Shown piece by piece: positions 10,139 to 20,700 of a stretch of DNA of 64,000 bases. Position 1 is the stretch's first letter. Each line of letters starts with the position of its first letter. This stretch comes from Daucus carota subsp. sativus (taxonomy: Eukaryota > Streptophyta > Magnoliopsida > Apiales > Apiaceae). Under the pieces are notes generated by a model. It had not been told where the DNA came from. It was given only the letters and a program-made list of their open reading frames with translations, and did no database searches. Position numbers and translations under genes: made by a program. Location: the NCBI RefSeq assembly GCF_001625215.2, contig NC_030384.2, positions 42,628,390 to 42,692,389 of the forward strand, in the 5' to 3' direction.

Positions 10139-11659
10139 TTATAAACAGCTGGTGGGATTCATAACGCCGGAAGCTGTTCCTGCCGCATAAGAGCATGACG
10201 CCGTCGTGGGCAGACCGTTGTAAGTTAGCACCACATCTTCTAACCTTATTCCACTGCAAGGATAATCTCTGCTGCACTGCAAACTCAATGCTACCGGTGT
10301 TGCAGATGTTCCGTGAACATCTTGATATATCACATTGCTTATTTTTACGCCCGATACCTTGAATAAGAATTTATGAAAAGAGTAATACTATTAGTACTTT
10401 TTTTAAGCCATGATGATATATGCCTTTAAATATAGGTTAGCAAATGTTTTTTAAACAAAATCTACCTGGCCGGGGCAATTTAAATTGTTAGGACAGTAGT
10501 CTTGATCAATTAGAATCGGGTTTCTGACATTCCCCATCGCAATGTGCTGAAATAGAACGTTCTTAACAAATCCGGTGCTCGACCTTGCCCATGTCTTTAT
10601 TCGGAGACCATTGTCAGTATCGCGTAAAGTAACTGTTTTGACTGTCAGATTCTGGACTCCGGGTTCTTGCAAATCCCAGCCAAGACTCCCGATACTGCAA
10701 TAACAATTTTTACATTAGAGACAATACACTAAATATATCTCTACAGTCTACCCCCATGTGTTGAATAATTTGCCGAAATATTGCTGGCTAATAATGAAGA
10801 AATAATGTAAATATATATGTACCTGATGCCGTGACCAGGGCCGCAGGAAACGCTTTCGATCCATGTGTTAACAGTGCCAGGTCCAATCGAGATACAATCA
10901 TCACCGGTACCAATTTGAGAACTCAGTATGCTGACTCCCGTCGACAATTGTACGTGAATGCCGTCGGTGTTGGGACTATCCGCAGGGGCTGAAATCTTGA
11001 TTCCTTGTAGCTTCGTGTTATTGCATTTATACACGATCATATGAAACATTTGGCTGTTAATTGACCTTAGTCCACTCACCACAATGTTTCTTGAGCTGTA
11101 GAATCCTACGCTCTGCAATGCAAAATATCGTATCGTAAATTAAAATGCACAACATATAAATAATTCATTATTTATTCTACTTGCGCACATTTCATTCGGC
11201 TCAACATACCGTTGCGCCTTGTGGGCAGGTTTTGCCGGAGGCTTTGCAAGCCCATAGCGCGGCTCCTTGAGCATCCAAGGTTCCACCAGTGATATACAGT
11301 CCTCTGACATTGTCGAACTTGATCCAGTTTTCGGAATTGGCAATGAGATTATAATTCGTGGGAGCTACGATGGTGCCATCAATGCGCATCACCATAGTCC
11401 TCTTGCAGTAGTAGCCGCTAAAGACTACGGCAGTGCTGATCAAGTACCGCCCGGGTGGAACGTACACCTGGGCGGAATTATTAGAAGCGCAGGCCAAGCG
11501 CCAAGCAGTGAGAAAAAACTGTGACGCGTCTAGCGTACCGTCGGCCTTGGCTCCCAGTTTCTGAACATTGAAAGATGATATATTTTGCGAATAAGTCGAA
11601 TGCGCGAACAAAGTGAAGCAAAGTGTCATAACCAAACAACTTATTGCTGTGCTACTCAT
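10139..11659 (-). CDS. Polygalacturonase (GH28), secreted
   Basis: Pectin-hydrolysing glycoside hydrolase of family 28, secreted to the cell wall. Four exons on the minus strand, 11659-11210 (first), 11112-10823, 10694-10466 and 10357-10139, join in frame to about 395 residues. A hydrophobic signal peptide covers about residues 1-24, ending near STYSQ. All GH28 signature blocks are present: NTDGIHV (Asp200), GTGDDCISIGPG (Asp221/Asp222), GPGHGISIGSLG (His244, split by intron 2) and RIKTW (Arg278/Lys280), so the enzyme is predicted active. The compact length without a long propeptide suits the exo-type, pollen or fruit-like clade. Exo versus endo action cannot be settled from the sequence. No frame defect is seen. 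Confidence 0.95.
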
Positions 11660-11753
11660 TCTTTAACTTCCAGCAGGTTAGATTTGAAATAAGGAGAGAA
11701 TGAGAATGAGAATGAGAGAGATTTGAGTTGTGGGAGTTGATCAGATCATGGGG

Positions 11754-11762
11754 CTATTTATA
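11754..11762 (-). promoter_or_regulatory. TATA box of the polygalacturonase gene
   Basis: TATAAATAG on the minus strand, about 95 bp upstream of the start codon at 11659. Confidence 0.65.
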
Positions 11763-13611
11763 CGGGATAACTGCCGCGGAGAAACAATTAATCCTTTGGA
11801 GTACGATTATAGTACTCATGATTGTTTTGTACTTTAAAAAACAAAATCAGAAGTCATGATAAGTTATCATTGTGGAATGAATCTCTAACCATAACTGTTT
11901 CTGTGTATATAATAAGCGAACTTGCATTTGTCAAAGTGTGTTCATACATATAGCACATGTTGGGGTGAGTTTAGTCTACCAATTATACTCTTGCGAATAT
12001 CAACAAGAAATGATTGAGTGGGAGACTTTTGTAATGATTTGAGAGAAGCAGCAGTTGTTATCCTTGAGAGTTGAGAAGCATGCATTAGCTAGAAATGAAA
12101 TGAGTGGGTTACCTTAACTTCAGGGTGCAATGTTAATTATTTTATTTATGGACTCCCCTAATTAAACAAATTAATAGGCTGCTCTTGCGAGTTTAGACTC
12201 GATTAGGTTCTAGATAAATGCTCAATATGCTATCCAGAACCTTATTATAATTACACTTCTAAACGTGAATTTGTAAAAATCTTATAAAAAAAATTACAAG
12301 TCACCTATATAACTAGGCTTATGGTATTAAGTTTTTTTTTTGTTAAGTAACTTGTTACTGAACGGGTGTAAGTTTATGAATCATATATGTAGGTATATTT
12401 TGGAGTTTCAGACTCTGCAGTCTGCACCTTGATATATAGACTATAGTATATACATTTTGGGAATTTTCTTTTAATAATTGGGCAGAAAACAATTTCGTTG
12501 AACTCAAATAGTCAATTGTACGTACTTTTGGGTTTATCATTGATTCTGTTGTACCTTACGTTACACCACCAATTTGGTCTTTGCAGACTAAAAAATTACA
12601 CAATGCAGCATAAGAATAATCAAAATATTACGTAGTAGCTTGATCGTGTTATATTCCGTGATATTTTATTTGGAAACAATTCTCTTCTGGCTGGTGTGGA
12701 TAGGCAGCGGTTAGGCTATATTGTTTCGTCTTGCATTATTGTTTTGAGTATGGACAGGCAGTGGTTAGGAAATGCATAGATTAGAGCTCCTACAAAGTAT
12801 GAACACAAGTCATATATATATTTCTAAATGGTCATTTGATAATTTAAAAGCACAAATAACCGCCATTATCTCGGGTAAATGTTATATTGGATCTGGAAAT
12901 ACATAATACTGAATCGGGATGAACGGAATGTGAAATTTTTGTCATGAACAGGGACGGAGCTAATAACACATGAACATATTTTAGAAAAAAAAACAAGTGA
13001 CACAATTTCATTAATTTTAGTTTAACAAAATTACAAAACTATCTTCAAATTTTTTTAAATATATACATATTTTTCAAAAATTTATTTAGTACTCCGAAGA
13101 ACTCAATCCTAGATCCATCCAAACATAAAACAAAGGGAATGCACAAGTGTTTCCTTGTCAGTTGTCAATACTGTATTACTTCTGTACGGGAGCTTTGGGC
13201 TTCAAGTTGAACGACCCAACGTGCATGTTCATTCATGTCTTTAACACACTCAGACCCATTATAAATCACTATTCGCACTTCTTGGTTTTGAATTTTCTTT
13301 ATCTATTTTTCATTCATAGAGCCAGCTTCTCCATTCAACCCTGACATTACAGGTTTGCATCATTGTTAATAGTCTCGCGGAGATCTACGTAAGAAACCGT
13401 CATATTACGATTTATAGCACAAAAATATCCAGTTTATAGGAGTCGAATTTCATAACTTACGTCACAAATCTGTAACTAGTATGTTAGCTCTTAAGATTTT
13501 ATACCAGTATGTGGTATGTAATTATATTTTTTATGTCAAGTGTGCTGTAAATATTTATGTTATGATAATTTGTTTTGATACAATACGAGATTTGGTACAT
13601 AAATTCAACTT

Positions 13612-13881
13612 CGATGTGTATGTTCCGCCTGGAATTAAAAGTGAAAGTGTTGGCGGCTGGAGCAGCCTGAGGAAGCAGCAATTTGCAGCTAAAATGTCCA
13701 AAGCAGCGGTTAAAAAAAAATATTGATGGCTAATATGGCAGCAGCGTCGGCTAGGACTAGGATGGCATCTATGGACATGGTAGCAATTCTGGAACGTGAT
13801 TTGTCAGCTGTTGTAGCGAAAGCGGCCATGGATGCTTTGTTGGCGAAGTTGAAAACAGCTCTTTTTGTTTTCATAGAATAA
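13612..13881 (+). pseudogene. Decayed coding-like fragment, Ala/Lys-rich, of unknown origin
   Basis: Two consecutive open segments in different frames read as protein-like. The first ends ...VGGWSSLRKQQFAAKMSKAAVKKKY, shown here only as its key parts GGWSSLRKQQFAAKM and AAVKKKY. It runs into a nine-A stretch and stops at 13724-13726. The second starts at ATG 13726 and gives 51 Ala/Met-rich residues (MANMAAASARTRMASMDMVA and on, ending LFVFIE). The composition differs from the AT-rich surroundings. Similarity to any family was not recognised. It lies directly left of a MITE and may be a captured gene piece or a transposon remnant. Confidence 0.3.
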
Positions 13882-13892
13882 GATCTACTCCT

Positions 13893-14249
13893 CAGAGCAC
13901 TAATCGTTGGCTAAACCAAACCTGCAAGGCATTATGTAAAATTTGTTGAACATTGGCTATATTGATTGGCTATAATTTAAAAATAGAATGTTATTAATAT
14001 TTTAGTTTGTTAAGATAGAATATATCAGTTTAATATGATAATAAATGATGTGCAATCATCCTACAGATTTTTTACAGACTCGTAGAGGTTCGACAAATAT
14101 AGTCATCCATAGGAGGTTGGCTAAAATTATAGACAACAGGTTCACATGGTTGGAGTATGATTTTTTCAACAAGTTGGCTAAATTTTTTATATATGGAATG
14201 CCAACTCATTTTTTAGCTAAGGGGTTTGTATGGTTGAAGATGCTCTTAG
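13893..14249 (+). mobile_element. MITE family 'TTGGCTA', copy A
   Basis: About 357 bp, related to two copies at 35769-36157 (opposite orientation) and 36158-36475. The left end carries 'gagcactaatcgttggcta', the right end 'ggttgaagatgctcttag'. The shared interior includes 'ggctataatttaaaaata' and 'caatcatcctacagattt'. Ends with GAGCATCTCCAAC-type sequence are common in plant MITEs. The apparent reading frame inside it also appears in copy B but is short and is not taken as a gene. Confidence 0.65.
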
Positions 14250-14659
14250 TCCACAGTAATGGATTATACGATGCCGAAAAGATCGCTACATAATAATAAT
14301 TCTAGAATGAGTGATATTTTTTATTAAAAAATATCGGAGAAAATATAAAAATCTATGTATTTTCATCAAAAATCTAAGATTAATATCATCTAACACAAAA
14401 AAAACGTTGATAGCATGCTACGGTATACCTATGACACGAACAACTGACCTATATTTATATATTCATCTATTTTATCATATTCTATTTCAGATTTTATATC
14501 AATTACTTTATTATAAATAGTAATAATATCTAACATGTTTAATAATAAATATGAGTTAAAATAATATAATTCAATTTAAAATTAATCATGAAAAAAAATA
14601 TATGATATTATTATTATTATATTCTATCATATAACATTAAAATTTTTATAAATAAAATA

Positions 14660-14915
14660 CTCCCTCCATCCCATTTTAGTTGTCACATTTTCTTTTTTGT
14701 TGGTCAAATTGACTAATTTTTGACCAAAAATTACAAGTCACTCTTTTATTATTTTAAAAAACTAAAAATTACATCTTAAAGTAGATTTAAAATTATTTCC
14801 GATGACATATTTTTTATATTTTTTTAGTTGATAAAATATTAATAAATTTCAGTCAAACTTTAGTCAATTTGATCGGCACAAAACCAGATGTGACAACTAA
14901 AAAGGGACGGAGAAG
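14660..14915. mobile_element. Stowaway-like MITE
   Basis: Begins CTCCCTCCATCCCATTTTAG after a TA and ends GGGACGGAGAAG before a TA. The terminal regions are inverted complements (TTAGTTGTCAC against GTGACAACTAA, allowing one mismatch). No coding content. The TA duplication and CTCCCTCCRTCCC end fit the Tc1/mariner-related Stowaway group. Confidence 0.75.
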
Positions 14916-15255
14916 TACGTGTAAGACAATTGTTCGTAGCAGAGGGTATAGCAAGAGGGGATGAAAATTGAATGAAGGGTTGCGCACGACGAGCAAGCGT
15001 GGAGGAAATGCATGGCATGGAAAAGTGTGAAGTTTAGCATTCAATGCTACATGATGATGATGAGACATTCATTTCTCTCAACCACCCCCACCCCTACTAC
15101 CTAAATCCTCCCCCCTTCATTAATAATTTGAAGTTGCTATCAACTAACCTCCACACTCCATCATCAATCTTTAATCATCCCCCAACCCCCTCTCCTCTAC
15201 TATTTTCTTCATTCACCTCCTTAAGCAATTCGCTACCCACTCTTTCTGCATTGAT

Positions 15256-16289
15256 ATGGCAGACATCAAGAGTAGTAACATTGTTGCAAATTCACCAGCC
15301 GGGATGGGGATGCAAGCATCAAGGCAAGATGAAGAAAGAAAGAATAATAATATTGTGGAGACTTTGCTGCGTTTGCTGCCCATGGCTCTCTGTCTCTCTG
15401 CTCTTGTTCTCATGCTCAAAAACTCCCAATCCAATGACTTTGGTTCCGTCTCTTATTCCGATCTTGCCGCTTTCAGGTCCCCCCGCAACTCCCTTTTCTA
15501 GTTAAATTTCTGTAACCATTAATTTTGTGGTAGGGCAAGGTCGACTCGATTACAAAAATTTAAATACTCGTTCAAACATTTGTCGTGTCATATTCTACGT
15601 TAAGGTACTAGAAATGGAATAAACCCTTCGATCTTAAAATTTTTATATATTATGTTTACGTCAGGATATTAGAAACTTTGAAATATGTGTCAAAACAATG
15701 GAATAAACGGTATAGAAATGAGGGAGACGGGGAGAGAAATAACCCGAGTTCTTATTAACCGGCCTGCTAATAATTACAGGTACTTGGTACACGCCAATGG
15801 CGTCTGTGCAGCTTATTCCCTCCTCTCAGCAATTGTATCAGCTGTTCCTCGTCCATCTACCATGCCAAGAGCCTGGACCTTCTTCCTCCTCGACCAGGTT
15901 CTTCAATTACGTCGTTTATCGAATCCCACAGAATCTTACATAGTCTTAATATAGAAACACTTTTAACTAACTGCAATTGATTATCAACTGATTACAGTAT
16001 CTCATATGTACAGATGTTTACTTACATAGTACTGGGAGCTGGGGCAATATCGACGGAGGTGATATACCTTGCATACAAGGGAAATGCAGCGACGACATGG
16101 AGTTCAGCTTGTGAATCCTTCGGAATTTTCTGTCACAAAGCCACAGCAGCACTGATCCTCACTTTTGGAGTCGTCGTTTGCTACGCCCTGCTCTCGCTCA
16201 TGTCTTCCTACAGGCTCTTCAGCAAATATGATGCACCAGTTGCTTACTCTAACAAAGGAATCGAGATCACACCTGCATTCCGCGCCTGA
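15256..16289 (+). CDS. CASP-like membrane protein (CASPL2 type)
   Basis: Four-pass membrane protein of the Casparian-strip-membrane-domain-like family, acting at the plasma membrane, probably as a scaffold. Three exons, 15256-15476, 15780-15897 and 16014-16289, splice in frame (AG/G split Arg codon, then phase 0) to 204 residues. TM1 is around [17 protein letters not shown] and is followed by the motif [19 protein letters not shown]2 is [15 protein letters not shown]3 is [20 protein letters not shown] with its conserved Asp, and TM4 is [20 protein letters not shown]. The length and the motifs FFLLDQ and SAFRYL-like place it in CASPL2, most like 2A. In Arabidopsis, from memory, CASPL2A genes lie next to ILP1 and near UBP25, which agrees with the neighbours here. 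Confidence 0.92.
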
Positions 16290-17763
16290 GCACATGATTT
16301 AGCCTGGAGATGTGTCTTCTGCTATGTAGAACTTGCTAAACCCTGCAACAGAATAATAAAACAGTAGTGACATGCAAGTAATAATGTATGCTCATTGTTT
16401 ATAAAGAAGCATCAACACAAAGCAAGCCTTTTAGTTTTTAACTATGATGGCCTTGCCAAGTAAAACCCTGATATCCTTTGGAATATAACCAACAACTTCT
16501 TTGTCTTCGTAATATTCTGATAGTTAACATTTCATTTCCAGTCACTTCCGATAGCCCTTAGGGCTAAATAAAAATAATACAACTCCAAATGTCGACCAGC
16601 AAAGATTCTTATATTTTCGTTCTCATTTAATAATATAAAACATTGTCACAAAGAATCCATCAGCAACAATAGCAAATGGCGAAAAATGAAATTCAAATTA
16701 TTTCATTCTCGTCTCGGTGTTTACAAATTTTAGACAACATATAATTATTTGCGCTGACTAAATATGTCCAAAATCCAAATCTTTTAACCACAAGAAACAA
16801 CAATGTTGTTGAAATAGGATATCTATCAATTCTTCAAGTCTCGATCCACAAGCCAGCAGAATCCCGGTTTGTACACAAAGCAACACTTTAATGGTAACAA
16901 CTTGCACATCTCAAGTAGACAGATAGCACTGCTTACAACCGCAAACGACGGCAGGCATAGCCCAACTAATTCTGCAAGAAAAAATGAAACAACACTGAAG
17001 GAGCGAGCACACCATTTTCTACATGTAAACGAACAAATGTTCATAGTTGAACATTGCACTGCTGCAAATTTTGACTACATTATCCTTAAAGAAAATCACT
17101 TCACAAGTTACATATACCAAGCACAAGTGTTCAAGTTACAATTTTCTCCATCCATTGCACTAACAAGAAAAATATATAAGAGGGAAGATGGCTGCTCCAC
17201 TTAACAGCCAGGTTGCATACTCCAAAGCTCTACCAATGTATTCCCGAGAAAGTGTTGTAGAGAAAGGGAAAGAAATATGATTATTTATTGTTCTCTAGTG
17301 TTTCTGATTATTGTTAAGGAAAGAAAGGCAGGTAAAAATACGACTCGATTCTCCCTAAAACTTTCTTCCTGAAAAATAGGAAGACTAGGAGAGAGATATG
17401 TTACAATGATATGTATAATTCATTTTACATATCTCCACATCCTTTTCTTCTCTCAAGAAACTCCTCAACATAAGAAAGAAAATCATACACAGTTTTTTTT
17501 TCCCCATTGTTCTCTCTCAACTTCAATTTTCTTTCTTCGTTTTTCTTTATCTAAAAAACTCAGGAACACAGTGTGCATGTTTTCTGATCCCTGTTGCTCA
17601 GAAACACAGGCATAGAACTTTGCCACAGACTTTATTTTTTTGTGTTAAGATTTTGCCACAGACTTGCATCACATATAGCCAGCCAGATGTTAAAATATGT
17701 TAGAAGTAAATTCTTGATAGGAAAAACAATACCAGTTGAATAATTGCATCTCTATATTTTCAG
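16290..17763. other. Convergent intergenic region between CASP-like gene and ILP1
   Basis: Holds the 3' flanks of two genes that read towards each other. No gene, RNA gene or transposon termini are recognised. A CT-rich stretch lies at 17425-17560. Confidence 0.5.
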
Positions 17764-20700
17764 TCAGTTCTGTTCATGGCTTCTGCTAAAGGAGTTGTGT
17801 GTCACAAGTTTAGGACCAGTAATCAAATGATCAGCCTCAAACACTTGGTCAGATGGTATCACTCTCGCTGTACTTGATGAAGGCCGAGGGTTCGAATCTT
17901 GTCGAAGACAAGATGTATGGGTGTATGAGTGTATTTAAATATTAAAAAAAAAAATGATACAGCTTTAGATTCAAATTTAGTAATATATGAGGCTGTATAG
18001 TGGCAGGAAGAAGTATCCAAGACCTTTCAGCTACCAAGTCAAGACATGTCATCTTACAGAGAAATGGAATAACTTCAAGATATATATCTAAAAAAATTTA
18101 ATCACATACAGACATGGTAACAAGACAAATGAAACTGAAAATCCACCGTTAAATGGGAAAACGTATGCAGGAAATCTATAAAACCAACACAAGTGCATAC
18201 CAAAATTATAGTACTTATAATTACAAAAGAAAAGGGAAAGAAAAGGTAACTCACTAGCCAACCCAGCATAAATGACTAACCTTAAAAAGAGATGCAGCTG
18301 ATTCAGACTCTCGGATTTGATTAGGAACATGTCCGAGTGACTGAAATTCATCTAGCGCATCTAATGTTAGCTTCCAACCACATAGAGGTATAGCACTCAC
18401 ACCAGTGGAGCCACTCCCGCAACCAGCTCCAGCTACATTCTCGTTCACCCAAGGGCAGAAATAACTGTGGTGCTTGATTGGATCAAATTCCACAGCTTCT
18501 TCATAGTTGCTTTCAAAGTTTGGAGGCCCTGAAAACATTTTAAGGGATATATATAAACAGCAACATAATTTTATTATATATAATTACTAAAACATATGTA
18601 AAAGGCCAGTAACATATGAAGCTAGATTAGAAGTCAATTTCAGTCCAAAACAAACGCTGGACTCTGACATTGTGCTAAACATTGGGAGAATCTACAATAA
18701 TATATTTGGTGATGTTCAGCTTTGAAGTTGAGGAGTTTAATATATATACCAGTGTTATTTGCAGCAATGTACTCTGGCCTAGGGTATCCACATTCGTCAG
18801 AGGGTAATTGCTTGACAACCTGAGTAACTTCTTCTTTTGAGGCTTCACAGGTAGAAAATATATTTGCATTGCAAGAGAGAGAAGGATGGTTACTGTGCTC
18901 ATTAGGCAGGAGATGCATGTCATTGGTCTTTTCACCACTCTCAATAGATTCTGCTCTGGCAGACCCAATAATTTTCAAGCCACTGCCAGCCCTTTCTACA
19001 GACTGCGCCACTAGACCTTGGCTACCACCTTGAGGATATTCTACAACCATTTCTTGAGGCACAAAATCACCCATCAAGCCTGGATCTGTGGCGTAGTCGC
19101 TGGTTTGACCCTGATTTTCATTTACTTCAGCACCAGGTTCTATATCACCAACAACACTATCAACTTTATGGATAGATAGATCATTACAATGAATTTCATT
19201 TTCAAGACTAGCCCTCATACCAAGATTTCCACCGCTCATTTCAAAGCAAGGCCTATCTCTTGCACTAGCAGCCATAATGTCTGTCTTCATTACTTCTTCC
19301 CCTTCGTTGGTGCTGCTAATACCTATTTCACCATCATACCTCACTGGAGCAGGAGAAACACTCTGCTGTGCTTGATTACTGTAGTTCAGTTCTGAGGCCT
19401 CATTTATTTCTGGATTCCTAAACAAAGGCATGGAGGGAAAGTGGACATCATCCATATCTCCAGGACGATTGTCAACACTTTCCATAGAATCATTGTCCGC
19501 ACTATGATAGCCTGTATCCATTGCAATAACAGAGGAAGCACGTGTTGAATCTATAGTGGATGGGACACCAATATGTTGATCATTCCTCGAGCGAGAAGGA
19601 TATTCTCTGCTATGATCTCTACCGATCTCAAAAGCCACTGACTGGCTAGGACCATTGACCGATGAATCCCGCTTATATGACGGGTGATGGGTTTCGAAAG
19701 CATAAGAATCACGAGCACGTTTGGAAGGGCCGCCGGAGAACTGATCATCAATCTTTCCCTCCTGACCATCACGGTCAATAACAGTACCTGCAATACGGTC
19801 CACTTGTCTCGTCATTACATGTGGCCCATCAACTGTGCTTCCACCTTCTAAGTTCCGTTTGTGAGAGTCGTGAGTAGGACCACGTGACTCATATGATTGT
19901 GCATGATCACCAACTTCACTGTTAGAAGGCTTCCTCATAATCAGATCTCTGCCAATAGCTACATCATCATGGTGTTCAGATATTCCAGCTGTCTGCAGTT
20001 CTGCAGAGGATAACAGATCAACCATTTTAAGATCCACAACAGCACTGGACAACAGTTTACCCTCATCTGTAATCGCGGCGCAGTCATGGTCTTCGGTCTG
20101 CTCTTTTTCTATACCATTTGTAGCAGCCCATCCACTAATTCCACTTGCTGCACTTACTCCACGTGTCAATGCTATTTTCTTACTTGTTTCAGGAATATCA
20201 GCACTACTGGGAGCTATGGATGCGGGACGAGCAACATTTAGAAAATCTAAGACCCTAACTGTTGCTCCACATAAGCTACAATCTAGCAGTGGAGACCTGG
20301 ATTCACATGTCGACTTGGGACCCATCACTTCATGCTTTCTAGAGCTAATGTTAGTTGAAGCAGACAATGCTGTCTTGCTAGGCTTGCGGCCACGAAGACG
20401 GTGAGATTCTTTAGGACCAAATGAGTGTCCATTCTTAGCAGATTGAGCAGAATGCTCTTCAAAATCTTGAACAACTGGAAGCCACCTTGGCTCCCATCCA
20501 CATAAGCTAATCAGCTTTTGGGCCTAAGTTCGAGGAAACTTCGTTAAATGAAGAGTGATCTAAAGAACAGTGAATTAAAGCATTGTTAATTTACCATCAT
20601 AGATAATCTTACACGAGCATAGTTACAGACAAACTCCTCTCTCGTTTTCTCCTCATGTGGCATAATGTCAGCTTTAAAGGCAGATTCCTCAACTGTAAAA

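Larger units (their letters stand above)
11763..15255. other. Intergenic between polygalacturonase and CASP-like gene
   Basis: Contains a coding-like but broken patch at 13612-13881, a MITE at 13893-14249, a Stowaway-like MITE at 14660-14915, and just before 15256 a C-rich leader of the CASP-like gene. In the rest (11763-13600) only AT-rich sequence is seen, with a short direct repeat of GGAYAGGCAGYGGTTAGG around 12698 and 12751. Confidence 0.55.

Noticed and set aside
12940-13120. GGGACGGAGC motif as the start of a hAT-like element
   Set aside because: No matching right end was found.
13481-14293. Small genes in 13.5-14.3 kb
   Set aside because: The 14045-14293 frame lies inside a MITE that recurs at 35.8 kb; the 13612-13881 patch is broken and unsupported.
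17838-17951. Possible tRNA gene (GGTTCGAATC B box)
   Set aside because: There is no complete cloverleaf, and it has a poly-A tail and flanking duplication, so it is a SINE.
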